NCBI GenBank assembly: GCA_036123585.1
Contig: JAZADN010000062.1
Span: 1 to 58,670 of the forward strand
DNA: 58,670 bases
Direction of reading: 5' to 3'
DNA from: UBA9410 sp036123585
Lineage (GTDB): Bacteria > Actinomycetota > Acidimicrobiia > Acidimicrobiales > MedAcidi-G1
Shown: positions 44,257 through 53,249 of the stretch, piece by piece
Numbering within the stretch: position 1 is the first letter of the stretch
Layout: each line of letters opens with the position of its first letter
Notes under the pieces: model-generated
The model's input: only the letters and a program-made list of their open reading frames with translations
Told to the model about the DNA's origin: nothing
Databases searched by the model: none
Translations under genes and position numbers: made by a program

Positions 44257-45099
44257 TCAGGCCCGGGTCAGTGGGTCGTACATGTCGGGGCGACGGTCCC
44301 GGTAGAAGGCCCACTGGTTGCGGACCTCGTCAACCATGTCCAGGTCGAGGTCACGCACGATGAGCTCCTCATCCCGGTCGGAGCAGACGTCGCCGACGAA
44401 CTGGCCACGGGGATCGGCGAAGTAGGTGGTGCCGTAGAAGTCGTTCTCGCCCAGGTCCTCGATCCCCACCCGGTTAATGGCCCCCACGAAGTACATGTTG
44501 GCTGCCGCCGAGGCCGGCTGTTCGAGCTTCCAGAGGTAGGAGGACAGGCCACGACTGGTGGCCGACGGGTTGAAGACCATCTGTGCGCCGTTCAGGCCGA
44601 GCGCCCGCCAGCCCTCCGGGAAGTGGCGGTCGTAGCAGATGTAGACGCCGACGCGTCCTACAGCAGTCTCGAAGACCGGGTATCCGAGGTTGCCGGGACG
44701 GAAGTAGAACTTTTCCCAGAAGCCCTTGACCTGGGGGATGTGGGTCTTCCGGTACTTGCCGAGGTAGGTGCCGTCGGCGTCGATGACGGCGGCCGTGTTG
44801 TAGAGCAGGCCCTCCTGCTCCTTCTCGTAGATGGGCAGAATCAGCACCATGCCGTGCTTTGCCGCCAGTTCCTGGAACCGCTTGGTCGTCGGACCATCGG
44901 GAATGGCCTCGGCGTAGTCGTAGAAGACGGCGTCCTGGACCTGACAGAAGTACGGACCGTAGAAGAGTTCCTGGAAGCACATGACCCGGGCCCCCGCCTC
45001 GGCGGCATCGGCCATGTACTTCTCGTGGAGTTCGATCATCGACTCCTTGTCACCGGTCCAGCCAGTCTGGACCATTGCCGCCCGCACCTCGCTCGCCAC
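44257..45099 (-). CDS. Nitrilase-family N-carbamoyl amidase (beta-ureidopropionase-like)
   Basis: A 280-aa carbon-nitrogen hydrolase with the Glu-Lys-Cys triad visible as FQELFYGPYF, YRKTHIPQV and YICYDRHFPEGWR, followed by NPSATSRG. These match beta-ureidopropionases, which release beta-alanine, CO2 and ammonia. I place the start at GTG 45099 behind a GGGAGG ribosome site; an upstream in-frame start at 45147 exists but lacks support. It heads the 11.5-kb leftward operon; the 182-nt gap upstream should hold its promoter, which I could not define. Confidence 0.9.
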   Translation of the reverse strand: MASEVRAAMVQTGWTGDKESMIELHEKYMADAAEAGARVMCFQELFYGPYFCQVQDAVFYDYAEAIPDGPTTKRFQELAAKHGMVLILPIYEKEQEGLLYNTAAVIDADGTYLGKYRKTHIPQVKGFWEKFYFRPGNLGYPVFETAVGRVGVYICYDRHFPEGWRALGLNGAQMVFNPSATSRGLSSYLWKLEQPASAAANMYFVGAINRVGIEDLGENDFYGTTYFADPRGQFVGDVCSDRDEELIVRDLDLDMVDEVRNQWAFYRDRRPDMYDPLTRA

Positions 45100-45281
45100 C
45101 GTCGCCTCCCAGTTCGTCTTTCTCGGGGAACCGGTCCCCCGAGCCACTTTCTCTGCTCGCCGACTGTGGGCACAGGCCCTTCGGTCGACTCGTGGACGGG
45201 ACTGTAAAGGATCGCCGGCTTGATCAGCGACCCGACGCGCCGCCTCGGTCTCGGTCGTGAGGCGCGTGGCAATCTGAGTGG

Positions 45282-46349
45282 ATGGTCACCCCAGGAGACG
45301 AGACGCTTGACGATGGGGACGGCCTCCTGGACTGGTCAGCCCTCCAGCCGTGGATCGCCGATAGCCCGGCGCCGGGATCCGGCCCGGTGGTGGCCTGCCG
45401 GCAACTAGGCGGGGGCACCCAGAACCACCTCTTCCACCTGACTCGGGAGGACGGGACCACCATGGTCCTGCGTCGACCGCCTCGGCACCCCCGACCAAAC
45501 AGCAATGAGACGATGCTGCGCGAGGCTCAGGTCCTGGCCGCCCTCTCGGGCAGCGACGCCGGCCGGGCCGTTCCCCATCCGGCCTTCCATGCGTCGTGCG
45601 ACGACCTCTCCGTGATCGGCACGTGCTTCCACCTCGGCGCGGCGATCGACGGGTTCAACCCTGGCACGGGCCTCGAAGGCCGATACGACGACCACGACTG
45701 GCAGCATGCCCTGGGCCTGTCGATGGTGGACTCCATCGCCGCACTGGCCGCCGTCGAGCCGGACGCGGTGGGTCTAGCTGACCTGGGGAGGCCTGACGGC
45801 TGGCTGGAACGCCAGGCGCCCCGGTGGCGGGCGCTGCTCGACTCCTACTCAGGGACCGAGGGGTATGACGGCCCGGACCTCCCCGACGTCGACCGCGTCG
45901 AGGCCTGGCTAGAAGACAACCGTCCGGCCGAGGCGGTCATCGGAATCATCCACGGTGACTTCCATCTGGCAAACGTCATGGCCCGACGCAACCGGCCCGA
46001 GGTCGCCGCGGTGGTCGACTGGGAACTCACTACCGCCGGAGACCCGCGCCTCGATCTGGCGTGGCTGCTGGCCACCTCCCGAGGGGTGGGTTCGTTCCCG
46101 TCGGCCGCACCAGGCTTCCCCGACTGGCGGGAGCTGGTGGACCGGTACGCGGACCGGACCGATCTGCCCATGGACGATCTGACCTGGTGGTGGACGCTGG
46201 CCTGCTACAAGCTCGGCATCATCTTGGAGGGGACCAACGCCCGGGCGGCGGCCGGGAGAGCTCCGGCCGAGACTGGACGGGACCTCCACGAGCGGGCGGT
46301 CCGCCTGCTGGCCATGGCAGGCCATCTGGTCGACGGCAACGTGGTCTGA
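45282..46349 (+). CDS. Phosphotransferase (APH/choline-kinase fold) family protein
   Basis: A 355-aa kinase-like protein: GGGTQNHLFHL nucleotide loop, RRPPR, catalytic GIIHGDFHLANVM and metal-binding VVDWELTTAGDPRLDLAWLL. It resembles the group of aminoglycoside-phosphotransferase-like proteins linked with acyl-CoA dehydrogenases (ACAD10/11-like), which phosphorylate hydroxyacyl-CoAs. No dehydrogenase is adjacent; the following amine oxidase starts ten bases after its stop. The substrate is unknown. Confidence 0.8.
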   Translation: MVTPGDETLDDGDGLLDWSALQPWIADSPAPGSGPVVACRQLGGGTQNHLFHLTREDGTTMVLRRPPRHPRPNSNETMLREAQVLAALSGSDAGRAVPHPAFHASCDDLSVIGTCFHLGAAIDGFNPGTGLEGRYDDHDWQHALGLSMVDSIAALAAVEPDAVGLADLGRPDGWLERQAPRWRALLDSYSGTEGYDGPDLPDVDRVEAWLEDNRPAEAVIGIIHGDFHLANVMARRNRPEVAAVVDWELTTAGDPRLDLAWLLATSRGVGSFPSAAPGFPDWRELVDRYADRTDLPMDDLTWWWTLACYKLGIILEGTNARAAAGRAPAETGRDLHERAVRLLAMAGHLVDGNVV

Positions 46350-46359
46350 GGGGCCGAAC

Positions 46360-47739
46360 GTGAGGCGCCGAAACTTCCTCGTCGGACTCGCCGCGGCGGT
46401 CGGCGCTGCCGCCTGTGGCTCAACGGGTGGACCGGGGTCGACCTCCAGACCGACCGTGGCTCCGGCGACGCCGTCGAGCGCCTGGCCAAACTTGCCGACC
46501 GGGCTGGTCGACTGGCGAATCACCAGGTGGCGGGCCGACCCGTGGGCCCAAGGCGCCTATTCGTACCTGGCTCCCGGAGCCTCGTCTACGACCCGACGGA
46601 CGCTGGCCCGACCGGTCGGCGACCGGTTGTTCTTCGCCGGAGAAGCAACCAACGTGGACCATCCGGCCACCGTCCACGGAGCGCTGGCCTCAGGGCAGAG
46701 GGCAGCCTCAGAGGTTCTGGCCGCGGCGTCTCCCGGACCGGTGGTGGTGGTCGGCGCCGGCGTGGCTGGGCTGGGCGCCGCCCGCGACCTGGTGGCCGCC
46801 GGGCGGCCGGTGGTGGTTGTCGAGGCCCGAGACCGGATCGGAGGTCGGGTGTGGAGCGTAGATATGGGAGACGCGGTGGTAGACCTCGGCGGCTCCTGGC
46901 TGCACGGGTTGCGTGACAACCCGGTCACCGAGATCGCCGAGTCGTTGGGCATCGACCTGATACGGACCGACTATGACAACGCCCTGCTGTTTGACGCTGA
47001 CGGCAGTCCGCTCTCGTGGTCGCTCCTCGAGGACCAGTACGAGGCGGTCGAGGCCCTCCTCGACGCCAGCGCCTCCACGGCATCGATGGCCGATGACTTG
47101 GCCGACTTGCGAAACCAGTTCGCCGGCGACGCCCGACGGCGCCTCGAGTACGTCCTCTCCTCGGAGGTCGAACACTGGTACGCCGCCAGCGTCGACGACC
47201 TCTCGTTCGCCGCCATCCACGAGGGTGGCTGGTCCCGAGGCGGCGACGCCATCCCCCGGACCTCGTACCGCCCGATCGTGGATTGGCTGGCCTCAGGCCT
47301 CGACGTTCGCACCGACGAGCCCGTGGAGGCCGTCCGGACGTCGGACGTCGGAGTGACCGTGGGGACCTCCCGCGGCGAACACCGATGTGAGGCCGTGGTG
47401 GTCACCCTGCCCCTCGGGGTGCTGCAGGCTGGAATGGTCGAGTTCGATCCGGAGCTACCAAGCCCAAAACGGGCCTCAATCGACGGCCTGGGCATGGGGG
47501 TGATGGACAAGGTGGTCCTCCAGTTCGACGAGGCGTTCTGGCCCGCCGCGACGGACCTGTTCTCCTACGTCTCTGAAAACCCCGGTCGGTTCGTGGAGTG
47601 GTACAACGCCGTGCCCTGGACCGACCTGCCAATCCTCGTGGGGTTCAACGCCGGCCGACCGGCCGACGAGGTCGGACGGTGGTCGGACGAGGAAATACTG
47701 GCCGGGGCCCTCTCGATCCTGGAGAGGATCCAGTGGTAA
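46360..47739 (+). CDS. Tat-exported flavin amine oxidase with circularly permuted domain order
   Basis: A 459-aa protein. GTG start, then RRRNFLVGLAAAVGAAAC: a Tat signal with a lipobox-like Cys at residue 19. Residues about 42-122 are the part that normally ends a flavin monoamine oxidase: TRWRADPWAQGAYSYLAPG, GDRLFFAGEATN, ATVHGALASGQRAA. Only then comes the normal beginning: VVVVGAGVAGLGAA (residues 128-141), VEARDRIGGRVWS, VDLGGSWLHG. The middle follows, with VTLPLGVLQAG and the flavin-lysine-type VMDKVVLQFDEAFWP, and the protein stops at SILERIQW, exactly where the C-terminal part would normally begin. All segments appear once and intact, so an active, permuted, exported oxidase is likely. 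The substrate is unknown. Confidence 0.85.
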   Translation: MRRRNFLVGLAAAVGAAACGSTGGPGSTSRPTVAPATPSSAWPNLPTGLVDWRITRWRADPWAQGAYSYLAPGASSTTRRTLARPVGDRLFFAGEATNVDHPATVHGALASGQRAASEVLAAASPGPVVVVGAGVAGLGAARDLVAAGRPVVVVEARDRIGGRVWSVDMGDAVVDLGGSWLHGLRDNPVTEIAESLGIDLIRTDYDNALLFDADGSPLSWSLLEDQYEAVEALLDASASTASMADDLADLRNQFAGDARRRLEYVLSSEVEHWYAASVDDLSFAAIHEGGWSRGGDAIPRTSYRPIVDWLASGLDVRTDEPVEAVRTSDVGVTVGTSRGEHRCEAVVVTLPLGVLQAGMVEFDPELPSPKRASIDGLGMGVMDKVVLQFDEAFWPAATDLFSYVSENPGRFVEWYNAVPWTDLPILVGFNAGRPADEVGRWSDEEILAGALSILERIQW

Positions 47740-48563
47740 GCACTCCGCTGACTGGCTGGAGGGTGGGCGTGACCGCCGACCGTCGGGCCAACCAACAGGT
47801 GGAGGTGCTACGGCGGCGCGGAGCCGAGGTGGTCGAGGGCTGCACGATGCGGACCTTGAATCTGAGCGACGACCCACGGCTACTGGCCGCGTCTCGCTCT
47901 CTGATAGACGACCCACCGGACGCCGCGGTGATCCAGACGGGAATAGGCCTCACGATGTGGATGGAAACCATGGACGCGGCTGGGATCGGTAGCGACCTGC
48001 GAACGGCGCTGGCGAACTCGAAGATTCTGGCGCGGGGGCCAAAGGCGGTGAGCGCGGCCCGAAGGGCGGGCTTCGAGGTCGCGTGGACGGCTCCCGACGA
48101 GCTGTACGCCCAGGTGGTAGAGCACCTAGCGCCCACCGGGGCTAGAGACCGAGTGGCACTCCAGTTGGACGGGACCGACGAGGAGGCGCTGGTCGCCCCA
48201 TTGGCCGCCGTGGTCGACGAAGTAGTGGTGGTACCCGTCTATCGCTGGGCCTGGCCGATCGACGTCGGTCCGGCTGAGATGCTCGTCGACGCGGTCTGCA
48301 AAGGTGAGGTGGATGCCGTGACCTTCACGACCCGCCAGGCCGCGGTGCACCTGGTGGAGATCGCCGAGTTCCGGGGCCGTCGAGACGAATTGGTGGCCGC
48401 CCTCGACGGTCGACGTGTGGTTCCCGTGTCGGTGGGCCCAGTGTGCACGGCGGCCATGGTGGCGTTGGGCATGAGCGGGATCGTCGAGCCCGTCCGAGCG
48501 CGACTGGTGGCCATGGTCGACGAGTTGTGCATCCGGGCCGAGAGCGGCCAGGGACTCACCTGA
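47733..48563 (+). CDS. HemD-like uroporphyrinogen-III synthase family protein
   Basis: A 276-aa two-lobed protein: GWRVGVTADRRANQQVEVLRRRGAEVV, IQTGIGL, ARGPKAVSAARRAGF, VVPVYRW, VTFTTRQAAVHLVEIA and VSVGPVCTAAMVALGM match the HemD fold. GTG at 47733 overlaps the amine oxidase stop. No other tetrapyrrole genes are nearby, so it may be a stand-alone paralogue rather than the housekeeping enzyme; that would be relevant to cobamide supply but is not shown. Confidence 0.78.
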   Translation: MVSTPLTGWRVGVTADRRANQQVEVLRRRGAEVVEGCTMRTLNLSDDPRLLAASRSLIDDPPDAAVIQTGIGLTMWMETMDAAGIGSDLRTALANSKILARGPKAVSAARRAGFEVAWTAPDELYAQVVEHLAPTGARDRVALQLDGTDEEALVAPLAAVVDEVVVVPVYRWAWPIDVGPAEMLVDAVCKGEVDAVTFTTRQAAVHLVEIAEFRGRRDELVAALDGRRVVPVSVGPVCTAAMVALGMSGIVEPVRARLVAMVDELCIRAESGQGLT

Positions 48564-48900
48564 GAGGGCGGGTGGGCCAATCGAAGGTCGGGGCATCGAT
48601 GCCGAGGTCGACAGCCCGTTGCCAGGCCCAGTCAGCAGGGATTGGGTCTAGGTGGTCTGCACCACCGATCATCCACTCAACGGGGAGGTCGTCTGGTTCC
48701 CAACCGTCGCTGGTGAGTCGGTAGCCGCCCCTCGAACCCAACCGGCCGGCCAGGAGGTAGAGGTCTCGGTAGTCGCCATCGTCATCGGCATGGGCGAGGT
48801 AGTACCGGCTGAGCCTGACTGGTTCGTCTGCTGGTTCTCCGACCGGCCCGGGCGGTCGACCTTCTTCGCGTGGTCCTGCCATGCCCTCCATTATGGGCAT
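48556..48900 (-). CDS. Hypothetical protein, about 114 aa
   Basis: Not recognised. Starts at 48900, 48891 or 48882 are possible (three clustered ATGs; a GGAGGGC lies before the last). The sequence is hydrophilic and Trp-rich towards the end (DGWEPDDLPVEWMIGG, PADWAWQRAVDLG). It converges with the HemD-like gene, overlapping it by eight bases. Coding is supported mainly by composition and an orderly protein; it may be a small actinobacterial orphan. Confidence 0.5.
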   Translation of the reverse strand: MPIMEGMAGPREEGRPPGPVGEPADEPVRLSRYYLAHADDDGDYRDLYLLAGRLGSRGGYRLTSDGWEPDDLPVEWMIGGADHLDPIPADWAWQRAVDLGIDAPTFDWPTRPLR

Positions 48901-48950
48901 GACGTGACGTTCCGAGGCCGCTCAGGAGAGGCCTGGCATCCAGAGGAGTC

Positions 48951-49505
48951 TTAGGCCCCGGATCCCAGGTAGCGACTGATGGCCCGGCGGGCCCGGGGGA
49001 CGTCGAAGCCCTCGCCCCACCGGTCTCGACGCCCCTCGACGCGACGATTCGATCTCAGCCCCCGCCGGGCAGTCAACTCGTCGGATAGCCAACACAGGGC
49101 CAGAGGTTGCTGGTCATAGTGAGGGGCCGACGTCGGCTGGCGGTCAGTCACCCCTGAGTCGACACCGGGATCCTTCGAATCGAAGTCGGCAAGGTGAAGC
49201 AGGTCGACTCCGGCACATCCTGACACCAACGCGCCGAGAGCGGCGGGAAGACCGTCAAAAGGCACATGGCCCTCCTCGCACGCATTCAAATCGGCGTCAG
49301 CTAAGTGGAACCGTCGAGCGAACGACTGGCGATCGAGACCAGTGACCCCGCGAGCGGCCACAGCGGTGGCGGCGGCCATCGCGTGCTCCATGCCTTCTGC
49401 CCGGTATCGCCTTGCCAGTAGGACCACTAGGCCAGTCATGTCCCGTTCCGGCGGGTCGACCGGGCCGGTCACGTCCGTGCCCCCGACCAGGCGGATGACG
49501 GTCAT
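48951..49505 (-). CDS. Hypothetical partner of the sigma-like gene
   Basis: A 184-aa protein of no recognised family. Start ATG at 49505 overlaps the stop of the sigma-like gene (ATGA), which also argues against an upstream start. The middle (QSFARRFHLADADLNACEEGH) has a helix-turn-helix-like rhythm; there are no membrane segments. Translational coupling suggests a functional partner, for example a modulator of the sigma-like protein, but that is inference. Confidence 0.55.
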   Translation of the reverse strand: MTVIRLVGGTDVTGPVDPPERDMTGLVVLLARRYRAEGMEHAMAAATAVAARGVTGLDRQSFARRFHLADADLNACEEGHVPFDGLPAALGALVSGCAGVDLLHLADFDSKDPGVDSGVTDRQPTSAPHYDQQPLALCWLSDELTARRGLRSNRRVEGRRDRWGEGFDVPRARRAISRYLGSGA

Positions 49506-50272
49506 GCCACGTTCCCTTTGGTCAGGCCCGATTCCTCGTCGTCGAACCACCGCATATCCAGCAGGGGCTCAAGGCCCGAATCTGCGTCGATCTCACCAAG
49601 AATGCGCTTCCGCGTCCGCGAGGCGACCTGGCGAACGTTGTCCGGCTTGAGGCCGACCCGGCGGGCCACGGTCTTGGATGGCGAACGATCACCACTGCCC
49701 TGCTGCAAGAGGTACTCAAGCACGACCACGTAGTTGCGCTCGGACACCACACGGCGCAGGGTGGACAGGAAGAGGCGCACCACCTCATCGGACTTGGCGA
49801 GGCGCTCGAACGCCTCAACGGTCGACTCGTCGCGATGCAACTCGGCCCCGTCCCACTCGTCCCACATGGCGCCGGGGCGTTCGAACAACTCGTCGAGCAG
49901 CTCCGTAGTGCGGTGGCCGACAGACCGATAGACCGTGTCGCGAATGGCAAAGTAAGCCCAGTTCCAGGGAAGTGCGCCGCCGTCCGGAGACCAGCCCGCA
50001 GCTTTCTGGCGGATCACGTCAAACGCGTCGGTGACCAAGCCGTCCACCTCGTCCCAATCGTTCGCCAGGTAGCGGCAGCCCATCTGCTCGAGCAGGCGAA
50101 GGACCTGGAACCGGACACGGTGTCCGTTGGTGGCCTGGAGGGTGAAGATGGCCGCGTCGTCTCCGGCGACGATGCGGGCCATCAGAATGGCGATGGCGGC
50201 CTTGCTCGTGGGCTCGGCCTCGATGACAGCGTTCTCGGCCTCGACGTTGACGTTCAGGGTCATTTCGTGCAT
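49502..50272 (-). CDS. Sigma-70/ECF-like transcription factor, divergent
   Basis: A 256-aa protein with two sigma-like parts. Residues about 28-115 resemble region 2 (VAGDDAAIFTL, EVDGLVTDAFDVIRQK, WNWAYFAIRDTVYRSVGHR). Residues about 175-230 resemble region 4 with a helix-turn-helix (RNYVVVLEYLLQQG, KTVARRVGLKPDNVRQVASRTRKRIL). The N-terminal 20 residues are extra. It is divergent enough that a sigma-like regulator of another kind is possible. ATG at 50272 or 50263 both work. Promoter for the pair would be in the 215-nt gap upstream, where I see no clear element. Confidence 0.6.
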   Translation of the reverse strand: MHEMTLNVNVEAENAVIEAEPTSKAAIAILMARIVAGDDAAIFTLQATNGHRVRFQVLRLLEQMGCRYLANDWDEVDGLVTDAFDVIRQKAAGWSPDGGALPWNWAYFAIRDTVYRSVGHRTTELLDELFERPGAMWDEWDGAELHRDESTVEAFERLAKSDEVVRLFLSTLRRVVSERNYVVVLEYLLQQGSGDRSPSKTVARRVGLKPDNVRQVASRTRKRILGEIDADSGLEPLLDMRWFDDEESGLTKGNVA

Positions 50273-50487
50273 TCGGCACCTTTCCTCGGGGAAGCAATCT
50301 GGTCGGATCCATGATGACGGGGGGGTGTGACAGTCCAGAGATCCTTGAAACGACAGGAGTTTTCACCCCAGTCCGCCGAATCCCGGCCCGCCGTATCCCC
50401 CAACCTTCTAGGGAGTCGCTGACCTTCACTCTTTATACGGAGGCGCTGTGACAACCGTGACCGAATCGGCGGTCACGGGCGCCGGGT

Positions 50488-51744
50488 TCAGGTCCGAGCG
50501 TCGGACTCCTCGGAGTTCGGATCGCCCGACGGCAGGTCTCCCACCGGGGACTCCGGGGCGACCACTGAACGGGGCACTTCGTCCACCGCTGTGGGGCTGG
50601 GCAACTCGTCGCTTCCCACTCCCAGGTCGGGGAACTTCCTCATGGTGGGCAGGAGGCGCCCTTCGAACGAGGCCACCAGCCCGTTGAAGGCCTTCACCGC
50701 CGTGTTCAGGCCCCGGCCTGTGCCCTCAACCTTTCCGAGCACCGTGCCCACCCGGTCATAGAGCTCAGCACCAAGCTCAGCCACGTCACGAGCGTGCTGG
50801 TTGACCCGAGCCTGCTGCCATCCACCGGCGACGGCCCACAGCAGGGCCAACAGGTTGACCGGAGAGGCCAGAAGCACCCGCTGGTTCATGGCATCCTGGA
50901 GGAGCGACGGCTCAACCCGCAGGGCGTCGGCCAAGAACGACTCGCCGGGCACGAAGAGCACGACGAACTCCGGCGACGGTTGGTCGTCAGCCTCCCAGTA
51001 CTTCTTGCGGGCGAGGTCCTTCACGTGCTCCTTCAACGCCTTGGCGTGAGCCCGCAACTCGGCGTCGACCACCTGCTGTTCAGTGGCCTCTTGAGCGCGG
51101 AGATAGGCGTCGAGGGGGACCTTGGCGTCGACGAAAAGGTGAGCACCATTGGGGAGGCGGACCTTCACGTCGGGCCGAACCCCGGCGCCCTCACGGTTCT
51201 CGGCCGAAGTCTGCTCGGTAAAGTCACAGTAAGGCTCCATGCCAGACAGTTCGATGACGTTCCGGAGTTGGTTCTCGCCCCATACCCCACGGGCCGACCG
51301 GGACCGCAGTGCCTCGGACAACGTGGTCGTCTCCGCTTGCAGCGCGGCCACTCGGAGGCCCAACTGCTCGGTCATCGTGGCCACGGCGCCCTTGTCCTGC
51401 TCATGGGCGGTCCGGAGCTTCCCCACGGTGTCGTCCAGTTTCTTCATCTGTTCGGCGAACGGACCGAGCAGGCCCTTGGTCTGTTCCTGAACGGCACCCA
51501 TCCTCTCAGTGGCCAGGGCCAGGAACTGCTCGTTGTTCTTGGCCAGAGCGGTCGAAGCTGCCTCGGCCATCCTGGCCTTCACCTCAGCACCGACCATTTG
51601 GGCCAGCGCAGCCGGATCGACGGGGGGCGACGCATCCATCGGGTCAACACCGGGAACGGAGGCGGGACGACGGACCGCCCAGACCGCGGTGACGACTGCC
51701 ACCAGGACGGAGAAGACGGCCACGAGAACGAGCGCTGTTTCCAT
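50488..51744 (-). CDS. rmuC: DNA recombination protein RmuC
   Basis: A 418-aa RmuC: one N-terminal membrane helix (VLVAVFSVLVAVVTAVWAV), a coiled-coil stretch (residues about 75-140), then the conserved nuclease-like core RSARGVWGENQLRNVIELSGM, RPDVKVRLPNGAHLFVDAKVPLDAYL and FVPGESFLADAL. It limits inversions and acts in recombination or phage defence in other bacteria. ATG at 51744. The C-terminal 45 residues are a Pro/Ser/Asp-rich tail. Confidence 0.88.
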   Translation of the reverse strand: METALVLVAVFSVLVAVVTAVWAVRRPASVPGVDPMDASPPVDPAALAQMVGAEVKARMAEAASTALAKNNEQFLALATERMGAVQEQTKGLLGPFAEQMKKLDDTVGKLRTAHEQDKGAVATMTEQLGLRVAALQAETTTLSEALRSRSARGVWGENQLRNVIELSGMEPYCDFTEQTSAENREGAGVRPDVKVRLPNGAHLFVDAKVPLDAYLRAQEATEQQVVDAELRAHAKALKEHVKDLARKKYWEADDQPSPEFVVLFVPGESFLADALRVEPSLLQDAMNQRVLLASPVNLLALLWAVAGGWQQARVNQHARDVAELGAELYDRVGTVLGKVEGTGRGLNTAVKAFNGLVASFEGRLLPTMRKFPDLGVGSDELPSPTAVDEVPRSVVAPESPVGDLPSGDPNSEESDART

Positions 51745-51806
51745 GGCCTGAACGTAGGGCCCTGCTGTGACAGTGGCGCGGAGGGCGTCGACCCCGCGAT
51801 CGGCCG

Positions 51807-53189
51807 TCAGGTCGCCCAGGTAGCAGGGTCGATGGCACAGGCAAAGCCGGTCCAGACCTCGCCGGCCACCCGGGCAGCCGCATTTGCCCGGGCCACTTCC
51901 ATTAGCCGCGCCACCGCAGCCCGACCGTCCATACCGGCCGAGTCGAACCCACCCTGCTCGTCGATCTGGCGCACCCGGAACGCACGCGCCGGCCCAGCGT
52001 TAGATGGATCCCAGAACGACAGGTTCATCTCTGTGTCGCCCTGGAAGGAGCTGAAAACGAGGTTGGTCGATCCGATCGTGGCCCAGCCGTCGTCGACCAC
52101 GGCGGTCTTGGCGTGGACGTACACCTCCTCGACGCCCCATGAGCGTCGCACTGCCGGCGCCGAAAGGCAGAAGCCGTCGTATTCACCCAGGACGGCCAGG
52201 GCCTCGTACCCGGCAGCGATACCAGGGTGGCTCCGAGCGGCAGCTAGCTCGGGCATCGGGTCGCCGGGCACCGACGCCATCACCAGTACGCCACGTTCCA
52301 ACGCCTGCCGCAGCGCCACCAACACCGCCCGGCTGAGCAGGATCTGGTCCTCCACGTACACGTAGTCGCGGGCACCGGCGATGGCCGATAGGTATTGCTC
52401 CCGCACCGAGTTCTCGCCCTCGGGGAGCGCGTCGTACAGACCCGGCAGGATGCTTCGCTGCACCTGGGCGGTCGTAGGCCCCAAAACGGTAGGGACCTTG
52501 TCGACGGGACGCCGGTCGAGATCGCTCGTTTCTCCATCGGGCCACGAACCATGTCGCCGACCACGCTCCGAGGCGCCGTTCCAGCGCAGTACGAAGTTGT
52601 CGTGGACGTCCGCGAGGCACGGTCCTCGAAGCCGACAGTGCACGTCGTGGATGTTCGAGTACCGCTCCCCGGGAAGGTAGCCGAGCGACGGATCGGGCTG
52701 TTCGTGGTTCGGACCGGCCATCGATCCCCGGGTGATGTTGATGCCCCCCACGAACGCAACGGCGTCCGGGGTGCCGGCGTCGAACATCCAGACTTTCTGA
52801 TGCTGGCAATTCCGACCCACCGCATCCCATCGCACCTGCCAGCTCGTGTCCCGATCTGCCAGTAGTCGGGAAGAGTTCTCGTCTCCAGGGAAGACGTCGC
52901 TAGCGCCCACCCCATGCCCTTCGGGATGCCAGACCAGAACACGCACGTCGAGGCCGCGTTCCGATGCACAGTCCATGAGGTCGAAGAAGGTGCCACGCCC
53001 CCCCGGGAACTGCGCCTCTGTCTCGAGGAAAGCGACACAAACCCACACCGAAACGGCTGCCGTCTCGACCGCTTCCGCGATCTGATCGAACGCCACGGCA
53101 CCGTCGACCATTGGTTCGACCAGATTTCCTGCTCGTACTGGGAAGATCGCTGAAGCCGCAGGTGGAAAGCGGTCGACTACCTCATCCAC
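51807..53189 (-). CDS. Phospholipase D-family protein
   Basis: A 460-aa PLD-superfamily protein with both catalytic HxK elements: QHQKVWMFDAGTPDAVAFVGG (around residue 130) and VHAKTAVVDDGWATIGSTNL (around residue 365). The first lacks the canonical spacing to the Asp seen in the second, but both are likely functional. Cardiolipin-synthase-like or phospholipase activity is possible; no signal peptide is evident. GTG at 53189. It diverges from the amidotransferase across 60 nt. Confidence 0.82.
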   Translation of the reverse strand: MDEVVDRFPPAASAIFPVRAGNLVEPMVDGAVAFDQIAEAVETAAVSVWVCVAFLETEAQFPGGRGTFFDLMDCASERGLDVRVLVWHPEGHGVGASDVFPGDENSSRLLADRDTSWQVRWDAVGRNCQHQKVWMFDAGTPDAVAFVGGINITRGSMAGPNHEQPDPSLGYLPGERYSNIHDVHCRLRGPCLADVHDNFVLRWNGASERGRRHGSWPDGETSDLDRRPVDKVPTVLGPTTAQVQRSILPGLYDALPEGENSVREQYLSAIAGARDYVYVEDQILLSRAVLVALRQALERGVLVMASVPGDPMPELAAARSHPGIAAGYEALAVLGEYDGFCLSAPAVRRSWGVEEVYVHAKTAVVDDGWATIGSTNLVFSSFQGDTEMNLSFWDPSNAGPARAFRVRQIDEQGGFDSAGMDGRAAVARLMEVARANAAARVAGEVWTGFACAIDPATWAT

Positions 53190-53249
53190 ACTCAGAAGTT
53201 AGGTCGCAGACTGGCAAAGAACGAGGCCTGAAGCCATAGGGTCGCCGCT

